Of a stretch of 64,000 nt of DNA, positions 46,900-60,800 are shown one piece after another. This DNA is from Neurospora tetraspora. Taxonomy: Eukaryota > Ascomycota > Sordariomycetes > Sordariales > Sordariaceae. The notes beneath the pieces are model-generated. The model saw nothing but the letters and a program-made list of their open reading frames with translations. It ran no database searches and was not told where the DNA came from. The DNA is taken from the NCBI RefSeq assembly GCF_033439725.1, contig NW_026944385.1, positions 3,505,001-3,569,000 of the forward strand, written 5' to 3'. Every line of letters starts with the position of its first letter. The first letter of the stretch is position 1. A program made the translations under genes and the position numbers.

Positions 46900-49800
46900 G
46901 AGGCGTTATATAAAGGATAGATTTATTTATTTATTAGCCTGGTAAGAGCTCTTATTATTTTTATTCCAAAGAAAGGAAGTAAATTGAAATTGTATATCGA
47001 TTACTATATGTTTAATAAAGTAATAAAAAAAAGAATTGTATAATATTACTTTTTATTTAAAAGATTTTAGATCAGTTATCGTTAGTAAAGATTGTTATAA
47101 AATTAGATTTAAAGGACGTATATTATTATATTCGGATTAAATAAAGAAATAAAAAGAAGACGGCGTTTTATATAAAGTACGGGCACTATAAATTCTTAAT
47201 TATATTAATAAAATTAATTAATATTCTTACTATTTTTTAAATATATATTAATAATATACTAGTAAATTTAATTAATACTATGTATATTCTTTATTTCGAT
47301 AACATTATAATTTGTAGTAAGAATAAAGAAGATTATTATAAATATATTAAGGAAGTTTTTTAATATTTATACAAGCGTAATTTATACATTAATTTAAATA
47401 AGTGTGAATTTTATATTAAGAGGGTTTTATTTTTAAATTATGTAGTTTCGCTTGAGGGTATTTCGATAAATTCGGAGAGGATCGTAGTAACTACGGATTA
47501 GGAAGCTCCGAAAAATATTTATAATATTTAAATTTTTTTAGGATTTATAGGATTTTATTAACGGTTTATAATATCCTATTTTAAAAATATAATTCCGTTA
47601 ACAGATTTATTAAAGGGAAAGAAATAGAAATTATTTGAATTATCAAAGTCGGCTAAAGTAGTATTCGGAAAATTAAAACGGTTATTTTAAGAAGTACCGA
47701 TATTGTAGTATTTTAATACTTTTTTACCAATTTGAATAAAAACGAATACGTCCAATTTTATAATTAGTATAATATTGATATAATTATATAAAATGCGTTA
47801 GTACTTTATTACATTCTTTTTTGATAAAAAGTCTTTAGAAGAAATATATTATAATATTGGCGATAGCAAATTATTAGTAATTATAAGCGCATTAAAGGTA
47901 TAGAAATAATATTTATTGTATATTAATTAATTTTTCCTTATTATTATAAATTATTTAAATTTTTAGCATTTTAGAAGTAAGGATAGAATTAGTATACGGT
48001 AGAGTTGGTAGGCGTTGGAGTTAGCGGTATATAATTTCGGTATTAAATATTAAGTAGGGAAGTTTAATCCGGCGGACGGGTTATTGTAGAAGTTATAATT
48101 ATATAAAGTTATTAAAATAATTAGAGGGGATTATCCTTTAATATAAATTATTAAAAAAAGCGAAGAAGAAGGGAAAGTAATATAGAATAGGATTATATTA
48201 AACAGTAATATAAAGAGGGTATTATTAATTAATTAGGAAATATAAAGAGCGGTAGCAGAGAGGGGAAAATAGTATAAAGATAGTAGAAAAGATAAATTAA
48301 TTTAGGAATTAAATTAGGAAGATAATGATTAAGAAAGGGAGTATAAAAAACGTAGTATTAGCGAAAATGAAGAATTATTTAGAGAGTGTAAGGGTTTAAA
48401 TAAGGATAAAGGGATATTAAAGAAAAGAGTATAATTTACGGACAAAGTTGCTATAACTTATAAAAGAGGGGTAGATAACATTATTATTAATTATATAGGA
48501 ATATATATAGTAATTGTGAGGGTATAAAAGGAAGGTAAATAATTTCTTCTATTAAATTAATAATTATTAAAGGTATAGAAATTAAATCCTTTTATATTAA
48601 AGGAAGTAAAAAAGGAGTTAAGGAGAGGACGGAAAATAGAAAATTAGAAAATGAAAAAAGATAAAATATTATATTATTATTATTAAATTTATATATTAGA
48701 GAGTATACGGTTAGAATTCCTGTATATTTATTATAATTATATTATAGTTGGATATTTAAAATAATAGAAAACCTTTAAGAATATTAATTAATATTATTAT
48801 TAATTTACTATCGCTATTAATATAGAAGATTATATTCGCTAATATCTAATATATTAAAAAGTTAAATTTCGGAATTATAAATTATATAGGCTCTTCGTAT
48901 TATTACTTATCTTAATAGGACTATGGTAAAATATTTTGTACGATTTTATCATAGGTTTATTTAAATTTTACGATTTTATATCTAATTGAATTTATAATAC
49001 CATTTTAATTATTATCGACCGTTTTATGAAATTTGTATTGTATATCTTAATATAAAAGATAATTACTATCTAGTAATTTATATATTTATTTTCATAAATT
49101 ATATTTCGGCTATTCAAGCTTCTAAATTCTATTATATCCGATAGAGAGAGCATTTTTATAAGTAATTTTTAAAAGATTTATTATAAATTACTAAATATTC
49201 GGCGCCGTTTAAATATTATTTAGTATTTATAAATAAACGGATAAATAGAATAATAAAGTTAGAATTTAGAATTTTATTTGCGGATTTTTTATAATTTAAA
49301 ATAGGTAGATTGGATTAAGAAATGAATAATAGCAGAATAGATTTATAATAATTATTTTTATATTATTATTAGTAAAATATTATCTAAATTATTTTACGCC
49401 TATTATTTACGTAATTTAGCTAATTTGAATTAGGGTTACGGAAACGTACTTCCTACGGCGGTTATTAAAAGAATTGCGGAATTAATTAAAGGATGAACCG
49501 TTATCGTTAAAATTTTGGAGAAAATTAATAAGGGTTATATAAAATAGTATAATAAGTTACGTAAATTTAAAGAATTCGAAGTCGATAGTTAAATGTTCTT
49601 TAATATAAAGAATATTAAATAATAAAGGTTTAGTATTAAATTAGTAAATAAATTCTTAAGGCCTTTTTAAATTATTAAAGTCGTTGGCAATAAGAAGATA
49701 GCCCACTATTTTACCCTCCCAGAATACTATTATATTTATTTAATATTCTTTATTATTTTATTAGAACTATATTACGGCGATTTTAAAATAGTAGCATTAC

Positions 49801-49995
49801 GAGGAGAAGTAGTAGACGTTGAGGACGATTTTATATAGTATAAGGTAGAGACGATTATAAAGTATTAAAGGTTAGGAATAGATTAATAGTATTAAATAAA
49901 GTAGAAAGGGTATTCAGATAATAATAATAAATAAATATTATAAAAGGATTTAAATTGTCTAGAATTATTAAAGGAATACGAAGCGAGGGAATTGT
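46900..49995 (+). pseudogene. Gypsy 1 pol remnant: RT, RNase H, integrase, chromodomain
   Basis: Readable islands: LVRALIIFIPKKGSKLKLYI and DYYMFNK (reverse transcriptase fingers, about 46935-47020); YFDNIIIC near 47283-47316 at the place of the catalytic Y-x-D-D box, with the second Asp as Asn from G-to-A change; ISDRESIFISNF in the integrase core around 49130; and at about 49837-49995 a chromodomain-like stretch ending DLNCLELLKEYEAREL. The integrase followed by a chromodomain defines the chromovirus branch, whose members target heterochromatin. Stop codons throughout rule out expression. Confidence 0.75.
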
Positions 49996-49999
49996 AGAG

Positions 50000-52077
50000 G
50001 AGGAAAGCCGAAGGGGGCCTGGTAATTAGCTCGATAAGAGTAAATTAAGTAAATTAATAAGAGGAGGTTAAAGTAATTAATAATTGTAATATATTAGTAA
50101 TTATAGAGTATTAGTAATTATAATACATAAAGTATTAAACGATTATAATATATAGAATATTAGATAATTATAATATATAATATATTAAATTAGAATTAGG
50201 AGAATTATATTAAATAATCATAATATATAATATATTGGATTAGAATTAGGGGAATTATATTAAGAAAGTAGGCGACGGTGCGTAAGTAGAGGGAAGAGGA
50301 ATTAATTAAAGAATTATAAAAGACGACGAATTGGGAAACGTAGTAATATACCAGTGTTTAATTATCGACTATCTATTAAATTAATATTTTTCCTTTTAAA
50401 TAATGATGTTATTAATGAAGTAAAATTAGAAGATTATAGAAGTAGAAGGCTAAGTATTATAATAACCGCCTAATTTAATCTTTAAATTCGAATTTAAATT
50501 ATATATTAATATAGGAGTCGAACTTATTTTCTTAAAAATCAGATTTTTGCGCGCGACCGCCGTATTTATTAATAAATAATTTAAATTTAAATTTTACTTC
50601 CGCTTATTATTATATTATTAATTATTAATATTAGCGTATTCTTATTATAGGGTTGAAGGAATATTTCGATAGGTAGTAAACAGCGAATATTAATATATAC
50701 CGAATTTATAGTTTAGAAGATATCCGTTAGACTAATTGTATTTATAAGGGTAATAGAAATTATTAAGAAAGTAGGAGCTACAACGTCGAATTATTTATTA
50801 TTGAGAATATAAATAATAATAGGAAAAATTTAATTAGTAGGGCAATTATTAGTAAGATAGTAGAAATTATAGCATTTTATTTATTTATTAAAGTGGCAGC
50901 TATAAAATTTGGAGGGTATTAGAGGAAAAGTATAAAAACGTTCCTAAAAAATATAAATTCTAATTATTAAAATATCAGCGGAATTATAGAGGGTAATAGT
51001 AAGGGTAAGTATAATATTATTTCTATTTTTCACGTAAGCAGCGATTATATTCTTTTAGAATACAATTATGTAATCATAGAAAATTGGAAGGAAATTATAA
51101 AGGCGCCGATTTAAAATTTCAGAATACATTAAATATATATTATTATTTAATAGAATAATTTTATTAATATTAATATTAATAGAAAAGGGATAGGAATTTA
51201 ATAAATTTCATTAAGTATAAACGCAATAATTTATAATTAGGATTATAGCAGTAGAAGTAATATTAGGGGGAAAATTAATAATAGCGTTCGTATTTTTTTA
51301 GGAAGAAATAATGTAAAGCGGATTATAGATAGCGTTATTAAATAATTAATATAAAAAATATAGGGCGGAAAGGAAAAACGTTTATTAAGGGCGGTTAAAT
51401 TTAATAAAGAGGGTTAAATTATAAAGGGTATACCAGTTGGCGGGGTTAACGAAGGCAGTTATAATAATAATATAAGTAGGTATATAAATTTGTACGAGGA
51501 AAGGAGGAAAAAGAAGGGGAAAAGAAGAAGGGACAGAAGAAGGGTTTTTATAAATAGAATTAGGAATATAAAATAGGGTAGAGTTAGGGTAAATAATTGA
51601 AGTATAAAAATATAGGCGTTATTAAATCTTTTTTGAATAGGTTAATTCGGGATAATAAAATATAAAAAAGGTAGTAGAGGAAAGTAATAAAAAGGAATAG
51701 AAGAAAAGTAGGGAGGATAATTTAGAACGAAAAGACGGTTAATAGGCGTTAAAATGGTAATACAGAGGTAAAATATAATAAGACGGAGGGCGGTCAATTT
51801 AAATTTAGGATAGTGGCTAGTAGAAAATAAGGAAATAACGGACAGTTAGTAAAAAATAATTAAAGCCGGCGAAAAAATAGGATTTATAAGTATTAGGTAG
51901 CGGGTTAATACCGGTATAAAGGTGAGAAGAATTAAAAAGGGCGGCGTTTCGACGACGGTATATTTAATTAAAGAAGTAGATTATAAAAGAATAATAGCGG
52001 AGGAACGCCGGTAAGGAGGCTACCGGTATAGGGTATTTATAAATTTTTAAGATAAAAGTTTAAGAGAAGGGGGGTTA
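50000..52077 (+). other. Unexplained 2-kb 3' tail of gypsy element 1
   Basis: After the chromodomain about 2.1 kb remain before the LTR, longer than needed. At 50085-50265 short AT-rich units repeat, including two near-copies starting ATATAATATATTAAATTAGA and ATATAATATATTGGATTAGA. The plus strand from 50300 to 52077 is strongly purine-biased (A/G) and carries no domain I can recognise. Confidence 0.5.
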
Positions 52078-52365
52078 TATTAGGTCGTTAGGGATTTATT
52101 AGGCGTTAAATCCGTATTAATATTAAAGAGCGCCGATATTTATATAGTATAGCGCCGTGGTATAGCGTCGGAACAGATCGGAGCCATTATAGACTTAATT
52201 ATTATAAGATAAAGTTTATAACGATATAAATAGCCGGTTGAATTCGCCTCTAGAATTGTCAGGGTTAGCTATTAATATATCTTTAGTCCTCCCCCTACCT
52301 TAACGTCCCCTACGTATTTACGCTGTCCGTAGGTACTTTAACTTACCTTTTTTACAATCCTAACA
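52078..52365 (+). repeat. 3' LTR of gypsy element 1
   Basis: 288 bp, partner of 44243-44530, followed by the TTTAT target duplication. Confidence 0.9.
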
Positions 52366-55300
52366 TTTATTCTATTGTACTTATTTCTTCGTCCCCCCAG
52401 AGTTGCGTTCCCTATTATTAAGATAGTTCCTAATATTTAGATTAAAGCCGATATTAAGAGAGTTAACAATCTATATAGATTTTATAAATGTTATTTTAAC
52501 TACCTCCTATAGGCGAATGTAAATGTTTATAATTTAGCAGTTTTTAATTATTATAAGGGAATTCGGCCTAAGTTTAATAATAGTACGTTTAATATTATTA
52601 ATAAATCAAATAATAATAATAATATATTTATATATTATCTATACTAAACTACCCACTTTAATATTCCGAAACGATACTTTATTTCAATTTTCGCTAAATT
52701 TAATGAATTTGTTAAGAATTATTAAATCGATTAAATTCTTACTATTTAAAAAATAAGAATAAAAATAATCGAAATAATTAAGGAGGAAATAGCTTTAACC
52801 TTATATAACGGTAAACTTTCTTCATTAATTGCTTTAATCCTTTATTACGCTGTTGATCTATTTTCTTTAATTATAGTCCTATATTACGAAAGTAAATCCG
52901 ACTTTAAAAGTAAGGGTAAAATAGTCCATTGGATTTAAATAGAAATTAATCTTTTCCTTAAGGACGGATTAATTTATTTAGATACCGAAAAGTGGTTTTA
53001 TATCGACTTTATATAAATAAGTAGGCTAATTAGCCTTTGAACGTTAAATTTTATACGTACTCGTAGTTGTATTAATATTATAAGAATTATTTAAAGAATT
53101 TTCTTCGATATTGCCCCCGCTAAAAACGATATAACGGCTATATTAAATTACTATTTGTTTATACCACCTTCGTTTTTATTAATTACTTCTTCGTTTTATA
53201 CGTTAGCGTTAATATTAATTTCCTATTCGATTATTAATATTATATCCGGTATAATTAGTGCTAAATATAAGCTAATAATTTAATTAATATTGAAGGTCTA
53301 TATTTATATTAAAAATTTAGACGAGGACTATTAAATAATTGAAAGATTACGAATTTAAAATTTTATTTTTAAATTTTTAATATTATTTAAATACGGTAGG
53401 ATTTCTATTTATCTAATATTATTATTTTCCGCTATATTTAAGATATTCGAAATCCGTATTCTATAATTAAATACTATTAAATACTATCGCCCAACCGTTA
53501 AAACCTTTCCGTAGGAAATAAAAGTATGCCCGAAGCTAAATTCTGATATTTCTATATTCGATATTAAGAAAAATAAATTTAATATTAGTATAAAAGATTA
53601 TTCTTCTAACGATTCCAGTATTTCTAGTAGATTCTTCGATATTTTTAATAAAATAACTTTTAGAGGAGAGACTTTAGCCGGAAGTTTAATCGACCCGGCT
53701 GCCGTTAAAATTAAATATATTAACGCTACCGGATCCGGTATTTATTTTATAAAATCCGGTATCCCTATCCCTACCGATCCCAGTCCATTTATTTATAATA
53801 GAATTACAATTCCGATTGTTAGTACGGTTTTCTTTATAGTAATATTTAGTAGTTTTACTTCTCCTAGGCCCCCGTATAGTATATTATCGCTCCGAATTCC
53901 GCTAGGTTTCCTACTAACCGGTTTTTCGCTAATTAATTTTTTACCCAGTTTTCCGCCCGGTCTACCGCTTCTAACCGAAGCCGGCGCCCCTAATTATTTA
54001 TATTCCTAGAGAACCGTACTACCTCCTCTAAAATATTATAATTATTATAATTATAAATAGGGTATACCCCTTTATAAATATTTCGGTACCCTGGCTTATC
54101 TAATTCCAATTAATTTCCTTACTATTTTAATTACTATTATTAACGCTACTAGTAATATTAGTAGTACGCCGCCACCCCATAGTAGTACGGTTAATATTCT
54201 AAATAATTCCGGCGGCCTTAATAGTTTTAGAAATTTAAGCGGTAGTAATTACTTTTTTTTTCCTCTATTCTAAAGGCCTAATTTCCTTAGGAGCGGCCTT
54301 ATTAATAGTTTTCGTTAGAATAAAGTTCGCCCTGCCGACAACGATTAAAAGGCTTATGAAGTAAGTATATTCTAGCCCGATATACCCTATAAAGCCTATA
54401 AGGGCTATTTAATATTTTATTAGGAAAAGGTCTTTTATTATAAGAATTGTTTTAATTAGGAAATTAGTATATATTAAAAAGTAGAAAGAATAATAGGCTA
54501 TATTAGTAAAATAATTTTTTATTTCTTAAACCTATTAAAAAACGATATAATTTAATAATAGATTTAGGACTTTTCCTAAATTAATTGTTAAGTATATTCC
54601 GAATCCTTAGAAGTTCTTTTAAATATTATAAATAAATATTTCGGTATTGAACCCGCTAAAGCTACCGAATACTTAGGAAAGAATAGATTCTCCAAGGCTT
54701 ATAATATTCGTAAAATATTTATTCGGACCTTTATCAATTAATTATTTTACTACGCCCGTTAATAGAATAATATTACTATATACTAATAGTTTTAATAATT
54801 ATATATTAACTTCTATCTTAACCTTTAAGATCTAGTAAATAAGCTTATAATCGACGATACTAAGGAAAAATATTCAGGCCGTTTAAATACTAAAATGCAA
54901 ATGAAATATTTAGAATTAAAGGATGGGAAATCCAAATTTTTAGTTTATTACGAAGAAGAGGACGAAGAGATTAAATACGACCCCGAAGGAGAAAATACCA
55001 ATTAGGGAGAATAATTATTTTTCTATAGTAATAATTCGCGTAGCCGCTTCTTATTTTATAATTATGGTAAGGGCAATTATAACCAAAATTCGGATAATTA
55101 ACGTTAATAAATTAATAAATTTAATAATAATAATCGCTAGAGTAGTTTTAATCACTCAAGCTATCGATATAAATATTTCCGCTAATAGAAGACTAATAAT
55201 GATAGAAATTCCCACTTTAAAGATTATTTTTATTTATATAATAATTATTCTAATTTAAAGAAAATGGCGAAGGAGTTCAGGGAATTTAACTATATAATTA

Positions 55301-55422
55301 TTAGCAAAAGACAAGATAACGAAGATTATAACAAGGTTATTAATTTTATTATATATATTGAAGATATTCCTAATAAGGGTAATGCGCTTATTATAATATT
55401 TATTATTTCGGGAAAAGGATTC
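52366..55422 (+). mobile_element. Gag region of an older LTR retroelement, host of gypsy element 2
   Basis: This AT-rich, RIP-mutated DNA encodes on the plus strand long readable stretches interrupted by TAA/TAG. Examples are AYEVSIF and PYKAYKGYLIFY near 54350-54420, KYSGRLNTKMQMKYLELKDG near 54870-54930, an N/R/Y-rich segment around 55040-55200, and MAKEFREFNYIIISKRQDNE with IEDIPNKGNA from 55264. It ends in SGKGF at the GATTC target site of gypsy element 2. The same frame resumes at 63692 and reaches an aspartic-protease-like motif at the window end. This is most likely a gag, possibly copia-type. The left boundary is hidden by gypsy element 1 or lies near 43.8 kb. Confidence 0.6.
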
Positions 55423-55788
55423 TGTGACGACATGGGTCCCGACACCCTATACATGGGTATTGAGGCCCCACTCGTCCTATTATAAGACTCGCATCCTTAG
55501 GGATGTACGCCCTCTGGTTGGTTAAACTAAAATTAAAATATATAGGCCTATTCAATTAGTTCGTCGCGACCATTCAATTAGCACCGCGACCTATATATTG
55601 CATTCATATATAATATTAGATTAGGAAGGCGGTAGAAGTTAGTAAAATTTAAGTACACCCTATATAAGGGTACGCAACCGAACCTAACTTTCAACCTCTC
55701 CCTCTTTCTTTTTTTAACTTTAATTATTTTATTATTTTATATATATTTATTACATTATAGTTATATACGCCTATATTATCTTCTAATA
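55423..55788 (+). repeat. 5' LTR of gypsy element 2
   Basis: 366 bp, collinear with 63321-63686; shared blocks include ACCCTATATAAGGGTACGCA near the presumed promoter (TATATAAGGG) and AACCTCTCCCTCTTT. Confidence 0.92.
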
Positions 55789-57899
55789 TTTAATTAAAGT
55801 TAATTATATCCGTCTAGGAAAGTATTATAATATCCTACTTCGAATCCGGAACCTAATGAATCGCTTTATTAATTTTTTAAGCCCGAATTTTATCACTTCG
55901 ACGATATTGCGAATTTGAACCCGATTACCTTACTGATTACAATAAGAGCCAACGTTATAATTAATTACGCTTAGGGCGCGCCGTTAAGCTGTCCTTTCGT
56001 CCTTAATAATATTAATTAACTCTATAAATTCGATTATAACCCTTATACTGCTAGTTATAATAAATACGATTAAAATATTAATAATATTATTAAGGATAGC
56101 GCGTAGGAGAACAAGGATTCGAAAGAAGATAACCCTTCTTTCCGCAATATTAGTAATGACGAATTATTTAAAAAGTCCGAATCGGTAATTATTTTTATTT
56201 CTTCGAAAAAGCGCTACACTTCTTACAAATAATTTCTTTAAAACACGTCGCTTTTTTACGATATTTCGAAAGAAATTCCTATTAAGTTTAATAAATATTT
56301 TAAGCGCAATATAAAATTTATTCCCAAAATAAATTCGCTATTAAACCCCTAGCGTTCTAATATTAGCGCGAATAATATTATTAACCCCAACCCTAATATA
56401 ATTTGTAAATATATATTTCTTTATAAATAATATACTTTTAAAGAGGTCGCTTATCGGCGTATCTGCCTAAATTATAGTAGATTGGATTATATTTCTAATA
56501 TTTATTATAATAATATTATTATTTAAAATTCCTAGGTACGCCGTATTTCTTTTAATATTAGGGAGTTAAATAATAAAATAGTCAATTTATTAATTAAATT
56601 CCCTTTAACCTCTATTGTTTATTTAATAATTAATTAATAATTTTAGTAGGATTTAGTTAGTAACTTCGCTATTTATATATATAATTTTTACCCATTAGTT
56701 GAAGTATATTATTATATATTAAATGTAAATAAAATTATCGCGGACGGTATTAATTATTTTAATATTTTTAGCGATGATAATAAAAATAATAAGGGTAACC
56801 GCGTTATTAACTTTTACTCTATTATCTAATAAAGATAGTTATCATTAACTATTAAAACTTTCGAACGGCCTTTTTACCTTTTAGAAATTTCTAACTTTAT
56901 TAAATTAAAACCTCAATACTATATGAGGTAAAATTAGTATTAAAACTTATATTTTAGAAGCCTTTATTAGTATAGTTATGGAAATTGTTTATATATTGTA
57001 TTATATATATAAAATTATAGTTGAAATAGATAAATAGGTTATATATTTCGTTTAAAAGGCTAAAGAATATTAAGTAAACGTAGATAACCGCTCTAGCGCG
57101 GGCGATAATTATGAATTAGTTATAATAAAGTAGTTTATTGAATTGGAATAGAAATTGGTAATAACCGATATGGATAAGGATAATTTAAACGATAAAATTT
57201 AAAATTTGTAAATTAAAAATAATAATTTCCGTTACGAATATAATTAATAGAATAAAAAAGCTGCGAAGGGTATTAATATAATTATTAAGGCGATTAAAAT
57301 TATAATATTAGCTATTAAGGTTCGCGCTCGTAATTAAGTAGAAGGTATTAAAAAGGATTATATCGAAAATTTTAAATTCGTTTATAAATAATATAATTTT
57401 AAAATTTCGTACCTATAGGCCTAAATTAATAGTTTCTAACGTTGATTAAACGTTATTTATATAGGCGAGGAGGAATTAGAAGCTACGGAATTAGCCGAGC
57501 CTATAAAGACTATTAAATTTAAATTTAAAAAGAAAGTTGCGTTTTACAAATTTATTAAGCGCTCCCTTAATATTATTTCTTTTATTAATATTATTTACTA
57601 TAAGAATAATAAAGCCTCCGATAAATGTAATAATTGTCGTCCTTCGAAGATTCTTAACGAGGGTCGCCGCCTATTTAAACCTACTATCTATTATTTTAGT
57701 ACTGGTAGAAGCGATCCTAACGATAATAATAATGAAGACCCGACTGACGATAATAACGATAACGATTGCGATCCCCCTCACGACCCTCGTTGCGTACCCT
57801 ATAATAATAGAGATTATAATAAATATAATAAAAGTAATATTTCCTTTAATACTATTTTTTCGAGGGCAGATACTACTATAGTAAAATTACTAAAGTAAA

Positions 57900-60800
57900 T
57901 ATTTTTACCTTCTTTGGAGAGGATAGAGACAAATTGGAATTCGATATATAGTATTTTTAAATAATTTACCGCCTTTGTATTAACGTTGATTATTTCGCTA
58001 ATAACGAAGTTGCTTTCGGGGAAATTATTTTTAAATTATTTAAATAAGTGTTAAAATACTTATACCTTTTTATTCGCCTCCGTACGGGTAAATTACGTAT
58101 TAAAACTCTAGAGGATTTTATAAATTATTTATAATTAAATTACTACGATTTTAACGTTAATGAAAAGGTTCGTAAAGAATACGAGAATTTAGTAATATGT
58201 ACTTTGGATTATTTTAAAGATTTTAAGGTAGTTTTTACCCATTTAATTGGATATTATAATATTCACGATTCATAGTAGAAATTAAAGCTATACTATAAAA
58301 TTATTACGCGTTTTCGTAATTATATTGAGGCTAATTATTATATTAATTATATTTATAAAAAATACGTCGAATTTCTTTAAAGTTTTAATAAAAATCTTTA
58401 TATAGGTTAGTATAACGATAAGGATAAGAAGGTCTTTATCGGTAAAATTCACGGTAGATTTAAGAAGCTATTTAAAAATGCTATTTTCGGCCTCCTTCGT
58501 AATTACTTACTCGATTCGTTTTTATTTTATAAGAAGCTTTTTAAGAAAGAAACTTATAAATTATAATAAGAGGGCAAGTATTTTATTTATTATAAGCCCG
58601 GTTATATAACTCCCTAGTATTTTCGCTACGAAAAATTCTTTAAGGTAGTTAATATTAAACTTTATACTATAAGGGCTAAATTTTTTAATAACGAGATTGA
58701 ATCTAGTAATAAAGAAGGTAGTAACTATAAAACCGATACTTTATTAAGAAGGATATAGATTCGGAAAATTAAGATGCTTAGAAAAACTAATTTCCTATTT
58801 AGGTGAGGTATCGATTTATATATTAATAAGAAAAAAGGATAATATAAATAAGTTTAATCTTCGAAATTATTTAGGGAAGGGACCTACCTTTACTATTAAA
58901 TATATTATAATTTATAATAAATTATCTATTACTACCTTCGATACGCTTATTAATATAGGAATAAATGTATACATTTTTATAAGTTATAAATTCGCTAATA
59001 AACTAATTAAATATTTAAAAATAAAAATAAAGACGGACTTTCCCCTTAGTTACGTTCGTCTATATAAAAATATTAAGCCGGACGTTATCTTATAAATTCT
59101 AATAAGTATTATATAAGTATAAGGCTATAAATTTTTAAATTAATAAATAGTAATATTATTAATTATATTTAAAGATATAATCTTTAATAAAATATAGTTA
59201 GGAGAAAATAAAGTTTTACTTAATTGTAGTAATAATCAATTTATTCTTCTAGAGAAGCTATTAAAAGTACTATTAAATAAAGATATCGAAGTTAGTAAAT
59301 AACCTAAATTCTTTTAAAATCCTTCTTTTTAAAAAAAACATAGCCCGGCGGGAATGTTTTATAGCTATAAAAAATAAAAGACGAACGGACGGAACGTTAT
59401 TATAAATTAGGATTCCGTAGGAGGAATAAGAAGTAGAAGCGGAAGTCCGAAAATTAGATACCACTATTATAGAATTATAAATAAAAATAGAGGAAGTTGT
59501 AAGGAAAAATTAGGAGATAGTAGTTAAGGAGAAAGTTATAAAGGAAATTATTAAGAGGTTCGAAGAGTAAAAGAAATTAGGAAAAAGACTACCGGTTGTA
59601 TTAGAGAAGAATATTTAAAAAAGAAAATATATTGAAACCCCTAAGGGTATTCTTAATATAAATTAAAAATTAAAGGGTATTTATACAGCGAAGTATTGTA
59701 ATTGTAATAACCCTATAGTTGAAGTTAATTAAATATAGTGGTAATTTTTTGACGGAATTAAGTATAAATACGCTTCGACGGCCGAAGTTTTAGAAATAGA
59801 GATAGTAAGGGATTTATATTAATAAAGTAAAGACTTCTATTTTTATAACGATATTTACGGCTTTTACTATATAGAATGAGTATTCAGATAGATTAAATAA
59901 CGCTTTTGCGATTACGTACTAGTAAGCGCTATTATTATAAATTTCTATATTAAACGAAATAAAACTATTAAAGAAATTAGGTTTTATAAAATTAACGGTA
60001 TTATTAAAGTAATATAAATTGAGGTATTACCCGACGATGAAGAGGAATATTATTAATTAGGAATAGATATATTGTTTAAGAAGTATTAGGATTGTATTAA
60101 TATTTTTAGTAAGAAAGATTTTAATACGCTCCTAGAATTTAAGGATAAAATTAATTCTAAAATCGAATTCGAAGAGGGTAAAAATCTTTAAAACCTCGGA
60201 TATAATTCGCTATATAAACTAACCTTAGAGGAATTGGAGGAGTATTGCTAATATATTATTGAAAACCTTTAAAAAGGATTTATTAACGCGAGTTTAATGC
60301 TATAGGTAGCCCCTATTCTATTCGTACTTAAGGTTAATAGCGGATTGCGCTTTTGCGTAGATTATTATAAGTTTAATACTTTATTGAAGAAAGATTGGTA
60401 TTTATCATTATTAATTAATGAAACGTTAGCCCGGATTAATTAAGTAAAAGTATTTATGAACGTAAATATATAATAAATGTTTCATTATATTAGAATTTAC
60501 TTTGATTATAAGGATTTGACTATATTTAGAATTTAATATAATGCTTATAAATATAAAGTATTACTTTTTGGATTAACCGGTAGCCCTTCGTTATTTTAAC
60601 GCTTTATTAACGAAATTTTAATAGATTATTTAAATAATTTTTATAATGCGTATATCGACGATATTCTAATTTATTTAAGTAATTAGGAAGATTATAATAA
60701 ATACGTCGATATAATATTATAACGTTTTGAAGAAGTGGGGTTATAGGTTAATATTAAAAAGTACGAATTTAGCGTTATTAAAATTAAATTCTTAGGAGAT

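Larger units (their letters stand above)
44243..52365 (+). mobile_element. Full-length Ty3/gypsy chromovirus 1, RIP-inactivated
   Basis: The 288-bp LTRs (44243-44530 and 52078-52365) begin TGTCAGG or TATTAGG and end TTAATA or CTAACA, differing mainly by transitions. An exact 5-bp duplication TTTAT flanks the element (44238-44242 and 52366-52370). A polypurine tract (AAGAGAAGGGGGGTTA) precedes the 3' LTR. Remnants appear in gypsy order: reverse transcriptase (46900-47700), RNase H, integrase (48890-49800), then a chromodomain. All frames are full of TAA/TAG. Total length 8,123 bp. Confidence 0.93.

Noticed and set aside
55064-55258. 64-codon Ile-rich frame before gypsy element 2
   Set aside because: An out-of-frame reading of the N/R/Y-rich gag segment of the host element.
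57537-57881. 114-codon hydrophobic frame in gypsy element 2
   Set aside because: The Ile/Leu richness is produced by AT-biased codons in an alternate frame of the mutated gag. Not a membrane protein.
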